The notes: generated by a model not told the origin, from the sequence alone. Shown: positions 9,585-18,126, numbered from the stretch's first letter. The stretch is 51,141 bases of DNA from JAVJSD01 sp040219575 (GCA_040219575.1 JAVJSD010000023.1:1-51141), one strand, 5' to 3'. Numbers and translations: made by a program.

Positions 9585-11830
9585 CCGACGACCGCGAAGA
9601 TCCTCTGTTGGACGCCTTTCTGGAGGAGGTGCTCGGCGACGTGAAGCCGCCCGACCTCTCCGCGCGCATCCTGCACGCCTGGAGCGTGAGGTCGTCGCAA
9701 CGGGACAGCCGGTTCGTCGAACAAAGCGCAAACGGAAACGGCGCTAAAGGAAACGGCGCTGCAGGAAATGGCGCTGCGGGAAACGGCAAAGGGCATCCCC
9801 AACCGGCCGGTCAGGCCGACAACGCCGCGCCGCCGCCGATCGCCGCCGTCTCGCCGGCAGCGCGTCATCGCGCCTCACGCAACGGCCAGGCGTCTCGCCG
9901 TTCGCGTTGGAGCCGCCACGCGACCGCCCTGGCGGCGACGGCCGCCGCTTGTCTCGCGCTGGCGGGCGTCGTGATCGGGGTGGTGGTCGTGCAATCGCAT
10001 CGCGACGGCGACGCGCAGCCAGTCGCCAGCCCAGACGGCAAGTCGCCGGCGGCGCCGAAGCAGAATCCGCCCCAGGATCGATTGGCCAACAACGACGGGC
10101 GAAAGCCGTCGCCGGAATCGCCGCCCGATCAATCGCCACCCGTCCAATCGCCTCGCGTCGCCCCGCAACCGCCCGACGACGAGGATCATCGTGGACTCGC
10201 CAAGAAGGAGGGATTCGGCGCGCCCGTTCCCTTCGGTCAGAAGGACGATCCTCCCGCGGAGGCATTCGTCCAGGATGCACCGAAGGCGCTGCGTGCGTCG
10301 CCGCGGAGCGAGGTGATCGCGTTCATCGACACGGCCTTCAAGCAGGTGTGGCAGGAGTTCGGCGTCGAGCCGTCGCCCGCCGCCACCGATGCCGAGTGGT
10401 GCCGCCGCACGTATCTCCGCATCGCCGGCCGCATCCCCTCGGTCGAGGAGTTGAACCAGTTCGTCGAGCAGACCGACGAGACGAAGCGCGAGCAGCTTGT
10501 CAACCGGCTGGTCGCCTCCGACGAGTTCGCCCGCAACTGGTCGTTCCAGTTCACGAACCAGTTGATCGGCCGCAGCGGCGGCATGAAGCCGGGCGACATC
10601 GTGCAGCGCGAGGAACTCGAAGACTATTTGCGCGAGGCCGTGCATGACGACAAACCGTACGACGAACTTGCCTACGAGTTGATCACCGCCACCGGCTCGA
10701 ATCGGCCCGACGACGAGAACTACAATCCGGCGGTGAACTTCCTGATTGCGAATCAGGGGCCGCGGGCCACTCTCGCCACGGCCCGTACGTCGCAGGTGTT
10801 CCTCGGTAAGAAGCTGCAGTGCGCCCAGTGCCATCATCACCATAGCGCCGATTGGGCGCAGAACAAGTTCTGGGAGATGAACGCCTTCTTCCGCCAGATG
10901 CAGGTCGAGACCAACAAGGGCGCCGCCCGCATCGTCAATCGCGATTTCGAAGGCGAGACCGGCGAGGGCGAGGCGGACGTTTACTACGAGCAAATCAACG
11001 GCGAGGTCCGCGTGGCCTATCCGGCGTTCGGCCCCGAGCCCGTTTCGCGCAGCGGTCGTCTCGCCGACGCGAATCTCCGTGAGGAGTTGGCCCACCGCAT
11101 CACCGCTACCGAGGACCTGGCCCGGACGCAGGTGAATCGGCTGTGGGCGCATTTCTTCGGCTACGGCTTCACACAGCCGGTCGACGACATGGGGCCGCAC
11201 AACCAGCCGATTCATCCGCAAGTGCTCGCCCGGTTGTCGCGCGAATTCGCCGCGCACGACTACGACCTGAAGGAGGTCGTGCGTTGGATCGCGCTTAGCC
11301 AGCCGTTCGCCCTCTCCAGCAAGGTGCAGGCCGAGAACACGGCCGACGCCCCCGAGTACGGCGACCCGCCGCTGTTCGCCCGCTACTACACCCGGCAGAT
11401 GCAGCCCGAGCAGGTGTATCAATCGCTATTGGTGGCGGCCGGCGCCAAGCCCGGCGGCGAGGCGGGAGATCAGGAAGAAGCCCGGCTGGCGTGGCTCGGT
11501 CAATTCACCCGCAGCATGGGAACCGACGAAGGGGACGAGACCAGTTCGTTCGACGGCGCCGTCGGTCAATCGCTGGTGTTGATGAACGGTCCGCTCACCC
11601 GCCGCGTGATCAGCAAGGAAGACGGCGGCATGCTGGCCCGATTGTCCGAAAGCGGGCTCTCGCCGCAGGACAAGGTCGAGCACCTGTTTCTGGCCGCGGT
11701 CGCCCGGCGTCCCAACGCCCGCGAGCTTCGCCTGGCCGAATCGCTGCTGGAATCGCACGAGCAGATCGAAGCCCTGCAGACCATCTGGTGGGCGCTGCTG
11801 AACTCGAACGAGTTCATTCTGGATCACTGA
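9581..11830 (+). CDS. membrane-anchored DUF1549/DUF1553 protein with N-terminal anti-sigma-like region
   Basis: A 749-residue protein. Residues 1-35 are acidic and helical (DPLLDAFLEEVLGDVKPPDL), a form seen in anti-sigma-like partners. A GNGA repeat follows (50-70), then one membrane segment (114-138) and a Pro-rich stalk. DUF1549 occupies about 245-440, with a single CAQCH motif (414-418) that resembles a haem c site but is usual in this planctomycete family. DUF1553 runs from about 510 to the end (RTQVNRLWAHFFGYG, FILDH). These domains are planctomycete-specific and of unknown biochemistry. The 4-base overlap with the ECF gene suggests a signalling pair, with the large outer part as sensor. 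Most DUF1549/1553 proteins have a signal peptide instead of this N-terminus. Confidence 0.85.
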   Translation: MTDDREDPLLDAFLEEVLGDVKPPDLSARILHAWSVRSSQRDSRFVEQSANGNGAKGNGAAGNGAAGNGKGHPQPAGQADNAAPPPIAAVSPAARHRASRNGQASRRSRWSRHATALAATAAACLALAGVVIGVVVVQSHRDGDAQPVASPDGKSPAAPKQNPPQDRLANNDGRKPSPESPPDQSPPVQSPRVAPQPPDDEDHRGLAKKEGFGAPVPFGQKDDPPAEAFVQDAPKALRASPRSEVIAFIDTAFKQVWQEFGVEPSPAATDAEWCRRTYLRIAGRIPSVEELNQFVEQTDETKREQLVNRLVASDEFARNWSFQFTNQLIGRSGGMKPGDIVQREELEDYLREAVHDDKPYDELAYELITATGSNRPDDENYNPAVNFLIANQGPRATLATARTSQVFLGKKLQCAQCHHHHSADWAQNKFWEMNAFFRQMQVETNKGAARIVNRDFEGETGEGEADVYYEQINGEVRVAYPAFGPEPVSRSGRLADANLREELAHRITATEDLARTQVNRLWAHFFGYGFTQPVDDMGPHNQPIHPQVLARLSREFAAHDYDLKEVVRWIALSQPFALSSKVQAENTADAPEYGDPPLFARYYTRQMQPEQVYQSLLVAAGAKPGGEAGDQEEARLAWLGQFTRSMGTDEGDETSSFDGAVGQSLVLMNGPLTRRVISKEDGGMLARLSESGLSPQDKVEHLFLAAVARRPNARELRLAESLLESHEQIEALQTIWWALLNSNEFILDH

Positions 11831-12063
11831 CCGGCAAGCCCCGCCTTGCGCCTGGCCCGTTCACGGACTTCGGACCAAGGTGAAGCGGCTATTTGGTTCG
11901 CATCGTACTGCGCGCTGCGGCGTTCGGCCTCCTTGACCCACTCGGGGCTAGGCGACAACCATTCCTCTGGGGAGAGATTACCCCATAGGGCGGCGATCAA
12001 TTGCGCTCGCTCGCTGCCAGGCAACGACTGGGCGGCATTTAGGATCTCGTCGAAGTCTGTCAT
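11824..12063 (-). CDS. addiction-module antitoxin-like protein (no toxin gene nearby)
   Basis: A 79-residue protein with the pattern of the 'putative addiction module component' family (Unstab_antitox): SLPGSERAQLIAALWGNLS, then a Trp-rich middle (EEWLSPSPEWVKEAERRSAQY) and the conserved end ASPWSEVRERARR. Such antitoxins normally precede a RelE/ParE-type toxin gene. Here the frame runs directly into the convergent DUF1549 gene (the 3' ends overlap by seven bases), and no toxin gene is present. It follows a 53-codon gene by four bases. It may be an orphan or have been adopted for another function. Confidence 0.75.
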   Translation of the reverse strand: MTDFDEILNAAQSLPGSERAQLIAALWGNLSPEEWLSPSPEWVKEAERRSAQYDANQIAASPWSEVRERARRKAGLAGQ

Positions 12064-12067
12064 GCTC

Positions 12068-12229
12068 TCACTCTATCATTGATGGCTTCACAGCCGCAAT
12101 CATCGCCGTCAGAGATCGGTCGACTCCGTCCGTGTCGGTCCAGGCGAATGACGCCCAACCCTCGCCGTGCTCAAATTCGAACAGGCTTTCGAACGTCACG
12201 TCGGCGATTATCTGCACTGGCGAGCTCAC
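12068..12229 (-). CDS. small hypothetical protein between DUF1579 and antitoxin genes
   Basis: A 53-residue frame starting with GTG at 12229 and stopping at 12068. Codon use is clearly coding-like. The product is acidic, with FESLFEFEHGEGWASFAWTD in the middle and no known motif. It starts 13 bases after the upstream gene stops and ends four bases before the antitoxin-like start, so the three genes look like one transcript. A longer frame would overlap the upstream gene. Nothing links it to a known toxin family. Confidence 0.4.
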   Translation of the reverse strand: MSSPVQIIADVTFESLFEFEHGEGWASFAWTDTDGVDRSLTAMIAAVKPSMIE

Positions 12230-12242
12230 GACGATTTGCGAA

Positions 12243-12707
12243 TTAGGGAGTGCGCTGGTACTTGACCTCAACCGCCTTGGCTTCCGATCCGTCGGGAGCG
12301 ACGTTGTAGGCGGTGATCGTCAGATGGTTCTCGTCGGCCAGATGGTACTCTGTCCGCCAGCCCCACCGAGGCTGATCTGGGCCGACGTCGTACTCACCGC
12401 GCACCGTGAAACCGTGGTCGGTCGCTTCTCCTTGCGAAAACATGATGGCGTAGTTCATGTGGAAGTCGTCGACCCAGGTGGACTGAAAGACCTTCGCGAC
12501 CGCATTGAACGCCAGTAACTCCTCGCCGTGGCGTGGCTTTCCCTGGATTGCGCCCCGGTAAACATGCCGTACAAATCGGCCGTCGAAAACGCTTGAAAAC
12601 TCGCCGGCGATTTGGGACTCGTCCGCCAGTTCGCCCGGTTCAAACCAGGTGCGGCACGTGCCTTCCCATCGGCCGATCAGCGTTGTAAGCAATTCGTTGC
12701 CTGACAT
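12243..12707 (-). CDS. DUF1579 family protein
   Basis: A 154-residue cytosolic protein with the DUF1579 layout: an opening 'iGrWEGt' (LIGRWEGTCRTWFEPGELAD), then SSVFDGRFVRHVYRG, HGEELLAFNAVAKVFQSTWV, and a beta-rich tail with WGWRTEYHLADENHLTITAY. The fold is thought to be a lipocalin-like beta barrel; the ligand is unknown. ATG start at 12707 follows CAGGTG. It is the first gene of a minus-strand run with the 53-residue protein and the antitoxin-like protein. The 402-base gap upstream (12708-13109) holds one large palindromic repeat and otherwise nothing recognised. Confidence 0.75.
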   Translation of the reverse strand: MSGNELLTTLIGRWEGTCRTWFEPGELADESQIAGEFSSVFDGRFVRHVYRGAIQGKPRHGEELLAFNAVAKVFQSTWVDDFHMNYAIMFSQGEATDHGFTVRGEYDVGPDQPRWGWRTEYHLADENHLTITAYNVAPDGSEAKAVEVKYQRTP

Positions 12708-12774
12708 CGGTGCACCTGCTGCGATTCTATTGAGGCCTGCACTTTCATTGCCGACGACAACCCTAACGGAGGTA

Positions 12775-12900
12775 GTTTAACCGCAAGCCCAGCGGGCTGC
12801 GCGGCGCGGGACGTACCGCGACGTTCTCTCGTGACGTCACGTTCCTCCTCGCCCTGGCGCGTGCTCCCGCGCAGCCCGCTGGGCTTGCGGTTAAACGAGT
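12775..12900. repeat. large palindromic repeat ending in AAACGAGT, copy 1
   Basis: The 30-base arms at 12775-12804 and 12867-12896 are perfect reverse complements around a 62-base centre. The left arm starts GTTTAACCGCAAGCCC and the right arm ends GGGCTTGCGGTTAAAC. The element closes with AAACGAGT at 12893-12900, shared with the units at 18127-18228 and 18273-18390. No open frame is present. It resembles a small non-autonomous mobile element or an extended REP-type hairpin. Confidence 0.65.
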
Positions 12901-13109
12901 CCCACGCGATGTTGCGTCGGCATTGGAAATGCCGTCCTCAATGAACCGTCTCGAACCACGTCGTGCGGACAATTTTCGGATTGCGTGCAAAAGTGGCGAA
13001 GCAGGCTGACGAGGATCGTAGCGGAACCGGCCCCACGCCGGCAATTGGATTTGGCGGCGGCGGCTCGCGTCGCGTTTCCGAGCGTGGGCTTCTCGATTAC
13101 CATAGCTGA

Positions 13110-13910
13110 ATGAACCGAGCGGAACTTGAAGAATTGACCAACCGACTGTTGCAGGGCGACCTGCAGGTGGACGTATTTGTAGGACAACTACTGGCGGCGC
13201 GGTCGGCGGAGTTGGGGGAGGTGACGCTCGATGTCGATCGGCAACGGCGGTGCGGTTTCCCCGAAGTGGTGTATGGCGAGGGAAAGACGGTCGAAACGCT
13301 GTGCCGCGTCTTTCATGCGCTGCGGGAGCGGGAGTTGCCGGTGCTGGCCACACGCATCTCGGCGGAGAAAGCGGCAGCGCTTTGCGAAGCGTTTCCCACC
13401 GGTAACTACAACGCCAGCGGCCGAACGTTTCGCCTGCCGCATCGCGATGGACCGGCCCCGGCCGAGCCGCAAGTCGGCCACGTGGCGGTCGTCACCGCCG
13501 GAACCAGCGATCTGCCGGTGGCCGAGGAGGCCCGCGAGACGCTCGATTGGATGGGCGTCGCGACGACGATGATTCACGACGTCGGCGTGGCGGGGCCGCA
13601 CCGCCTGCCGCTGCACCTGGAGACGCTCACCGGCTGCGACGCGGTGGTCGTCGTGGCGGGGTTGGAGGGCGCGCTGCCGAGCGTGGTGGGCGGCTATGTG
13701 GCTTGCCCGGTGATCGCCGTGCCGACCAGCGTGGGCTACGGCGCCAGCCTGGGAGGCATGGCGGCCCTGCTGGGCATGCTCAACAGTTGCGCCTCGAACG
13801 TGACGGTCGTCAACATCGACGCCGGTTTCAAGGCCGGCTACGTCGCCGGCCTGATCGCCCGCCGCCGCCATCAGGGGGAAAACGTTGAACCCCGCGGAAA
13901 AACGTCGTAG
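13110..13910 (+). CDS. larB: LarB: pyridinium-3,5-biscarboxylate mononucleotide synthase (nickel-pincer cofactor)
   Basis: A 266-residue protein. The C-terminal half is the AIR-carboxylase-like domain of LarB: VGHVAVVTAGTSDLPVAEEA, HDVGVAGPHRL, VVVVAGLEGALPSVVGGYV, and VPTSVGYGASLGGMAALLGM. The N-terminal half has the LarB-specific LDVDRQRRCGFPEVVYGEGK. LarB carboxylates and hydrolyses nicotinic acid adenine dinucleotide, the first step to the nickel-pincer nucleotide cofactor of lactate racemase and related LarA enzymes. No larA, larC or larE is in the window. ATG at 13110 has only a weak ribosome binding site. Confidence 0.9.
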   Translation: MNRAELEELTNRLLQGDLQVDVFVGQLLAARSAELGEVTLDVDRQRRCGFPEVVYGEGKTVETLCRVFHALRERELPVLATRISAEKAAALCEAFPTGNYNASGRTFRLPHRDGPAPAEPQVGHVAVVTAGTSDLPVAEEARETLDWMGVATTMIHDVGVAGPHRLPLHLETLTGCDAVVVVAGLEGALPSVVGGYVACPVIAVPTSVGYGASLGGMAALLGMLNSCASNVTVVNIDAGFKAGYVAGLIARRRHQGENVEPRGKTS

Positions 13911-14064
13911 GTTAGTCTTCCAGACTGCCAGGAGAGACAAGACGCCCGCCCCGCGACGCATTTAGTACTCAGTTCAAAAAGGCACGAGGGAGTCAACCCT
14001 CAAGCAGCGCCCCGCCGGAACAGCGATCCGCTGGTTCCAACCCACATTCCCACCGGAGCCGATC

Positions 14065-16716
14065 ATGCGATTCCCTTTGCCGCTGTTGTCGGTGGTGTTC
14101 GCCCTGTTCGCCGTATGCCTGGCCGCACCGCTTCACGCCGAGGACCTACTCGCAACCCTCGAGCCGCTGGTGCGGGTGGTTGATCTGAACCTTGGCGAGT
14201 CGGCCGAGGTGACGCTGTGCGATGGTTCGAAGGCGACGGTCAAGTTGCTCGACCTGCATGAGACGCGCGACGGGGTCTGTTTCGCCGTGCGGCGCGCGGA
14301 GGCGACGGTGGAGGTCAACGGCAAGCAGGCCGCGTTGGTCTCCGCCACGTACAACCTGCCGCAAACGGTCGGCGATGTGCAGATCGATTGCTCGATCACC
14401 AAGGGTTACAACGAGAACGGCACGCCGAGTTTCTGGGGGCTCGACAAAGACGCCCGACTGCGGCTGTGGCCGGCCGGTTCGCCGTTGGTGCGTCCCGGCA
14501 CGTTTGTCTATCCCGTCAAGCAGAAATGGTTCGCCACCGATACGCAGATGGCGAACGATCCGGTGTACGTCGACGGCGGCGATCAACCGGGCAAACGAAA
14601 CATCTACTACCACAGCGGACTGGATATCGGCGGCAGCGAAGGGCTGGTGGAAGTCGTGGCGGCGACCGACGCCCAGGTCGTGTCGGTCGGCGAGACGGTG
14701 CTCCCAGGGCACGAGAAAGACACGCCGGTCTCGCCTCGCTACGACGTCGTGTATCTCCGCGACGCCCGGGGTTGGTACTACCGCTACAGCCATCTCAAGG
14801 AAATCGACAAACAGATCGTCCCGGGACGCGTGATCTCCAAGGGAGACCGCATCGGCCTGCTCGGCAAGGAAGGGGGCAGCGGCGGCTGGTCGCATCTTCA
14901 TTTCGAGATCAAAAGCCGGCAACCGTCCGGCAAATGGGGCACGCAGGAAGGGTACGCCTTCTTGTGGGAAGCGTATCAACGACAGTACAAGCCCGCCGTC
15001 ACCGCCGTGGCCCGACCGCACCAGGCGATTTGGGCGGGAGAGAGCGTGACGCTCGATGGTTCGAAATCGCGCAGCGCCGCCGGCCGCATCACGAAGTACG
15101 TGTGGAGTTTCGATGACGGCGCGACAGCCGAAGGCGCTCGCGTCGAGCGGACCTACAAATCGCCCGGGCGCTACAGCGAAGTGCTGCAGGCAACCGACGA
15201 GGCCGGCAACGTGGGATACGACTTCGCGGTGGTCACGGTCGCCGACCGCCGGCGTCCCGAGCGGAAGACGCCTTCGATTCATCCCAACTACTATCCAACC
15301 ATGGGCATCAAGCCCGGCGACGAGATCACGTTCAAGGTCCGCACGTTCAACACCACGCACGGCAAGGAGACGTGGAACTTCGGCGACGGCAGTCCCGAGG
15401 TTCAAGTGCAGTCCGACGGCAACGCGGTCAAGCTGTCGCCGGATGGCTATGCGGTGACGAAACATGCATACAAGCAGCCGGGCGACTATATCGTCCACGT
15501 GTCGCGCACCAACGAGCATGGCGTCGAGGCAAAGGGGCATCTTCACGTGCACGTCGCCGCGCAAGGGAGGCAGTTGCACCGTAGCGGAACTCGCCAGAGT
15601 TCCGACGATTTCGGAAGTCTGGCGACTTCCGCTACGGGCGGCCAGGCGAAGGCGACTGCCTGGGTAACGATTGCGCCCTACTTCTCGCCGCCGGAAGAGT
15701 TCGCTGGCGAATACGGCGACTATCGCTCGCCGCTGAAGTTCAACGACGGCAGCCCGGTCCGCACCAAGGACGACTGGAAACAGCGTCGCGCGGAGATCCA
15801 CCAACAGTGGACCAAACTGCTGGGCGAGTGGCCGCCGCTGATCACCGAGCCGCAGGTGGAGAACCTGGAGTCGCAGCGGCGCGACAACTTCACGCAGCAC
15901 CGCGTCCGCTTCAAGTGGACCCCCAACGAGACCACCACCGGCTACCTGTTGATTCCCGACGGCGAAGGGAAACGACCGGCGGTGCTCACGGTCTATTATG
16001 AACCGGAAACCGCCGTCGGCCTGCAGGGCGAGCAGCGCGACTTCGCCTATCAGTTGGCGCGGCGTGGGTTCGTCACGCTCTCCATCGGCACCACCGAGGA
16101 GAGCAAGGCGAACATCTACGCGCTCTACTATCCCGAGATCGACAAGGCCGAGGTGCAGCCGCTGTCGATGCTCGGCTGCGCCGCCGCCAACGCCTGGTAC
16201 GTGTTGGCCAGTCGGCCGGAGGTGGATTCCAAGCGCATCGGCGTCGTCGGGCACTCCTTCGGCGGCAAGTGGTCGATGTTCGCGGGCTGCCTGTTCGACC
16301 GCTTCGCGGCGGTCGCCGTCTCCGATCCCGGCATAATGTTCGACACGCACCCGAGTGTGAACTACTGGGAGCCGTGGTACCTGGGCTGGCATCCGCGGCC
16401 TTGGCGAAAGCGAGGCGTGATCACCGACGAAAACCCGGGTCGCGGGCTGTACCCCAAGTTGCTCGAGGAGGGTCGTGATCTGCACGAGTTGCACGCGCTG
16501 CTCGCCCCGCGGCCGTTTCTCGTTTCGGGAGGCGCCGTCGATCCGCCGGAGCGCTGGCGAGCACTGAACCACTTGGTGAAGATCAACAAGTTGCTCGGTT
16601 ACGAAAATCGCGTCGGCATGACGAACCGCCCGGATCACTCGCCGAATCCCGAATCGAACGCGGTGATCTACGCCTTCTTCGAGCACTTTCTCGGTTCGTC
16701 CGAGGCGGCCCAGTGA
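14065..16716 (+). CDS. secreted fusion: M23-like peptidase, two PKD domains and alpha/beta hydrolase (esterase-like)
   Basis: An 883-residue exported protein with a signal peptide (1-25). An M23-type domain spans about 145-285: His183 and Asp187 in YHSGLDIGG and the HLHFE motif (His277, His279), the zinc-binding set of LytM/lysostaphin-type enzymes. Two PKD domains follow (about 318-395, YVWSFDDGATAEG; about 415-500, WNFGDGSPEV). Residues 506-524 (RSGTRQSSDDFGSLATSAT) are encoded exactly by a palindromic repeat at 15581-15635. The last part (about 540-880) is a hydrolase with GHSFGG around Ser731 and PRPFLVSGG, similar to acetyl-xylan-esterase/dipeptidyl-peptidase-like enzymes. The sulfatase gene follows after 7 bases. 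Each half could work alone; the fused arrangement is unusual. Confidence 0.8.
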   Translation: MRFPLPLLSVVFALFAVCLAAPLHAEDLLATLEPLVRVVDLNLGESAEVTLCDGSKATVKLLDLHETRDGVCFAVRRAEATVEVNGKQAALVSATYNLPQTVGDVQIDCSITKGYNENGTPSFWGLDKDARLRLWPAGSPLVRPGTFVYPVKQKWFATDTQMANDPVYVDGGDQPGKRNIYYHSGLDIGGSEGLVEVVAATDAQVVSVGETVLPGHEKDTPVSPRYDVVYLRDARGWYYRYSHLKEIDKQIVPGRVISKGDRIGLLGKEGGSGGWSHLHFEIKSRQPSGKWGTQEGYAFLWEAYQRQYKPAVTAVARPHQAIWAGESVTLDGSKSRSAAGRITKYVWSFDDGATAEGARVERTYKSPGRYSEVLQATDEAGNVGYDFAVVTVADRRRPERKTPSIHPNYYPTMGIKPGDEITFKVRTFNTTHGKETWNFGDGSPEVQVQSDGNAVKLSPDGYAVTKHAYKQPGDYIVHVSRTNEHGVEAKGHLHVHVAAQGRQLHRSGTRQSSDDFGSLATSATGGQAKATAWVTIAPYFSPPEEFAGEYGDYRSPLKFNDGSPVRTKDDWKQRRAEIHQQWTKLLGEWPPLITEPQVENLESQRRDNFTQHRVRFKWTPNETTTGYLLIPDGEGKRPAVLTVYYEPETAVGLQGEQRDFAYQLARRGFVTLSIGTTEESKANIYALYYPEIDKAEVQPLSMLGCAAANAWYVLASRPEVDSKRIGVVGHSFGGKWSMFAGCLFDRFAAVAVSDPGIMFDTHPSVNYWEPWYLGWHPRPWRKRGVITDENPGRGLYPKLLEEGRDLHELHALLAPRPFLVSGGAVDPPERWRALNHLVKINKLLGYENRVGMTNRPDHSPNPESNAVIYAFFEHFLGSSEAAQ
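15581..15635. repeat. GTAGC...GCTAC bipartite palindromic repeat, copy B, in frame inside a coding region
   Basis: Two hairpins in tandem, GGAACTCGCCAGAGTTCC and GGAAGTCTGGCGACTTCC, are bordered by GTAGC and GCTAC. The loops (GCCA and TGGC) are reverse complements, so the whole 55-base unit is one imperfect palindrome. It is the cleanest copy seen here and the reading frame passes through it without a stop, giving the linker between the PKD part and the hydrolase part. Confidence 0.75.
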
Positions 16717-16723
16717 GCCAGCG

Positions 16724-18103
16724 ATGAGCGCAAAACCTGTCTCGATCGCGACCGTGTTCATGGCGTTCAGCGCGGCGCTTGCGATCGCCGCGCACGCCGG
16801 CGAGTCGAAGCCCGCCGCATCGCCGCCCAATATCCTGATCATCACCGCCGACAATCTCGGCTACGGAGACCTGCCCTGCTATCGGGCCGAGTCGCCGATC
16901 AAGACGCCCCATCTCGACCGCTTCGCCAGGCAAGGCGCGCGGCTGAGGAGCTTCTACACCGCCTCGCCCACCTGCACCGTGTCGCGAGCCTGCCTGCTGA
17001 CGGGGCGCGTCCCGCAGCGGCACGGATTGGTCAACCAACTGCCGGGTCTGGAGGGCAACTACGGCGTGGGGCTGAATCCCAAGGAAGTGTTGATCCCCCA
17101 GGTGCTGAAAACAGCGCCGACGCCCTACGCCACCGGTTGCTTCGGCAAGTGGAACATCGGTTTCGCCCCGGGATCGCGCCCCACGGAGCGCGGCTTCGAC
17201 GAATTCTTGGGCCATGCCTCGGGCAACATCGATTACTACCACCACATCTACAACGGCAAGCACGACTTGTTCCGCGGCGCCGAGGAGTTCCACGCCGACG
17301 GCGAGTATTCGACGGATCTGTTCGCCGACGCCGCGATCGATTTCATGCGCCGCAGCACGAAGCGCAAGCAGCCCTGGTTCTGTTATCTGCCGTTCAACGC
17401 GCCCCACTTCCCCAACGCCCGGAACAAACAGCCGGGGCAAATGGTCGAGTGGCAAGCGCCCGAAAGAGCCTTCGCCGCGTATGGGATGTCGCCCGACGAG
17501 CGCGATCCCAGCAAGCGTTACAGGGCGGTGGTGACGGCGCTCGACGAGGCGATCGGCCGGGTGCTTGCAGCGCTTGATGCGTCCGGGGCGGCCGACAACA
17601 CGTTTGTGTTCTTCTATTCCGACAACGGCTCGTTCATGCTTGGCCGCGAGGGACTCGATGTGGGCTCCAACGCCCCGCTCCGCTCCGGCGGCGTGACCTG
17701 TTGGGAAGGAGGACTGCGCGTGCCGGCGATGGCGCGCTGGCCGGGCAAGATCGAAGCCGGCTCGGTGATCGATCAGCCGCTGTGGTCGCCCGATCTGATG
17801 ATCGCCTGCGCCGAACTGGCGGGAGCGAGTCTTCCGGCTAACGTCGCGCTGGATGGTGCGAATCCGCTCCCCGTGTTGACCAAGCGGGCCGCCTCGCCCC
17901 ACGAGTCGTTCTTCTTCGTGTTCCGCAATCATGCCGCCCTGCGCCAAGGCCATTGGAAGATCGTCCGCGAGAAACCCAGTCAGCCATGGAAATTGTTCCA
18001 CCTGAGTGAAGATCTCTCGGAACAACACGACCTGGCCGCCGACCAACCCGAGCGCGTCAAAAAACTCGAAACGACTTTCCGTCGATGGGAGGAATCCCTT
18101 TAG
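16724..18103 (+). CDS. secreted sulfatase-family protein with altered active-site motif
   Basis: A 459-residue protein with a signal peptide (about 1-26) and the alkaline-phosphatase/sulfatase fold. The first metal motif reads TADNLGYGDL (41-50), where most sulfatases have DD rather than DN. The formylglycine site reads Cys84-Thr-Val-Ser-Arg88, followed by ACLLTGR, instead of the usual C-x-P-x-R. Later motifs are normal: GKWNIG, FFYSDNGS, and a C-terminal WKLFHLSEDLSEQHDLA. It would remove sulfate esters from polysaccharides or lipids if the Cys is still converted to formylglycine. The start lies 7 bases after the fusion gene's stop, so they are probably cotranscribed. Confidence 0.87.
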   Translation: MSAKPVSIATVFMAFSAALAIAAHAGESKPAASPPNILIITADNLGYGDLPCYRAESPIKTPHLDRFARQGARLRSFYTASPTCTVSRACLLTGRVPQRHGLVNQLPGLEGNYGVGLNPKEVLIPQVLKTAPTPYATGCFGKWNIGFAPGSRPTERGFDEFLGHASGNIDYYHHIYNGKHDLFRGAEEFHADGEYSTDLFADAAIDFMRRSTKRKQPWFCYLPFNAPHFPNARNKQPGQMVEWQAPERAFAAYGMSPDERDPSKRYRAVVTALDEAIGRVLAALDASGAADNTFVFFYSDNGSFMLGREGLDVGSNAPLRSGGVTCWEGGLRVPAMARWPGKIEAGSVIDQPLWSPDLMIACAELAGASLPANVALDGANPLPVLTKRAASPHESFFFVFRNHAALRQGHWKIVREKPSQPWKLFHLSEDLSEQHDLAADQPERVKKLETTFRRWEESL

Positions 18104-18126
18104 CATGTCGTTTATTGAGGAATGTC

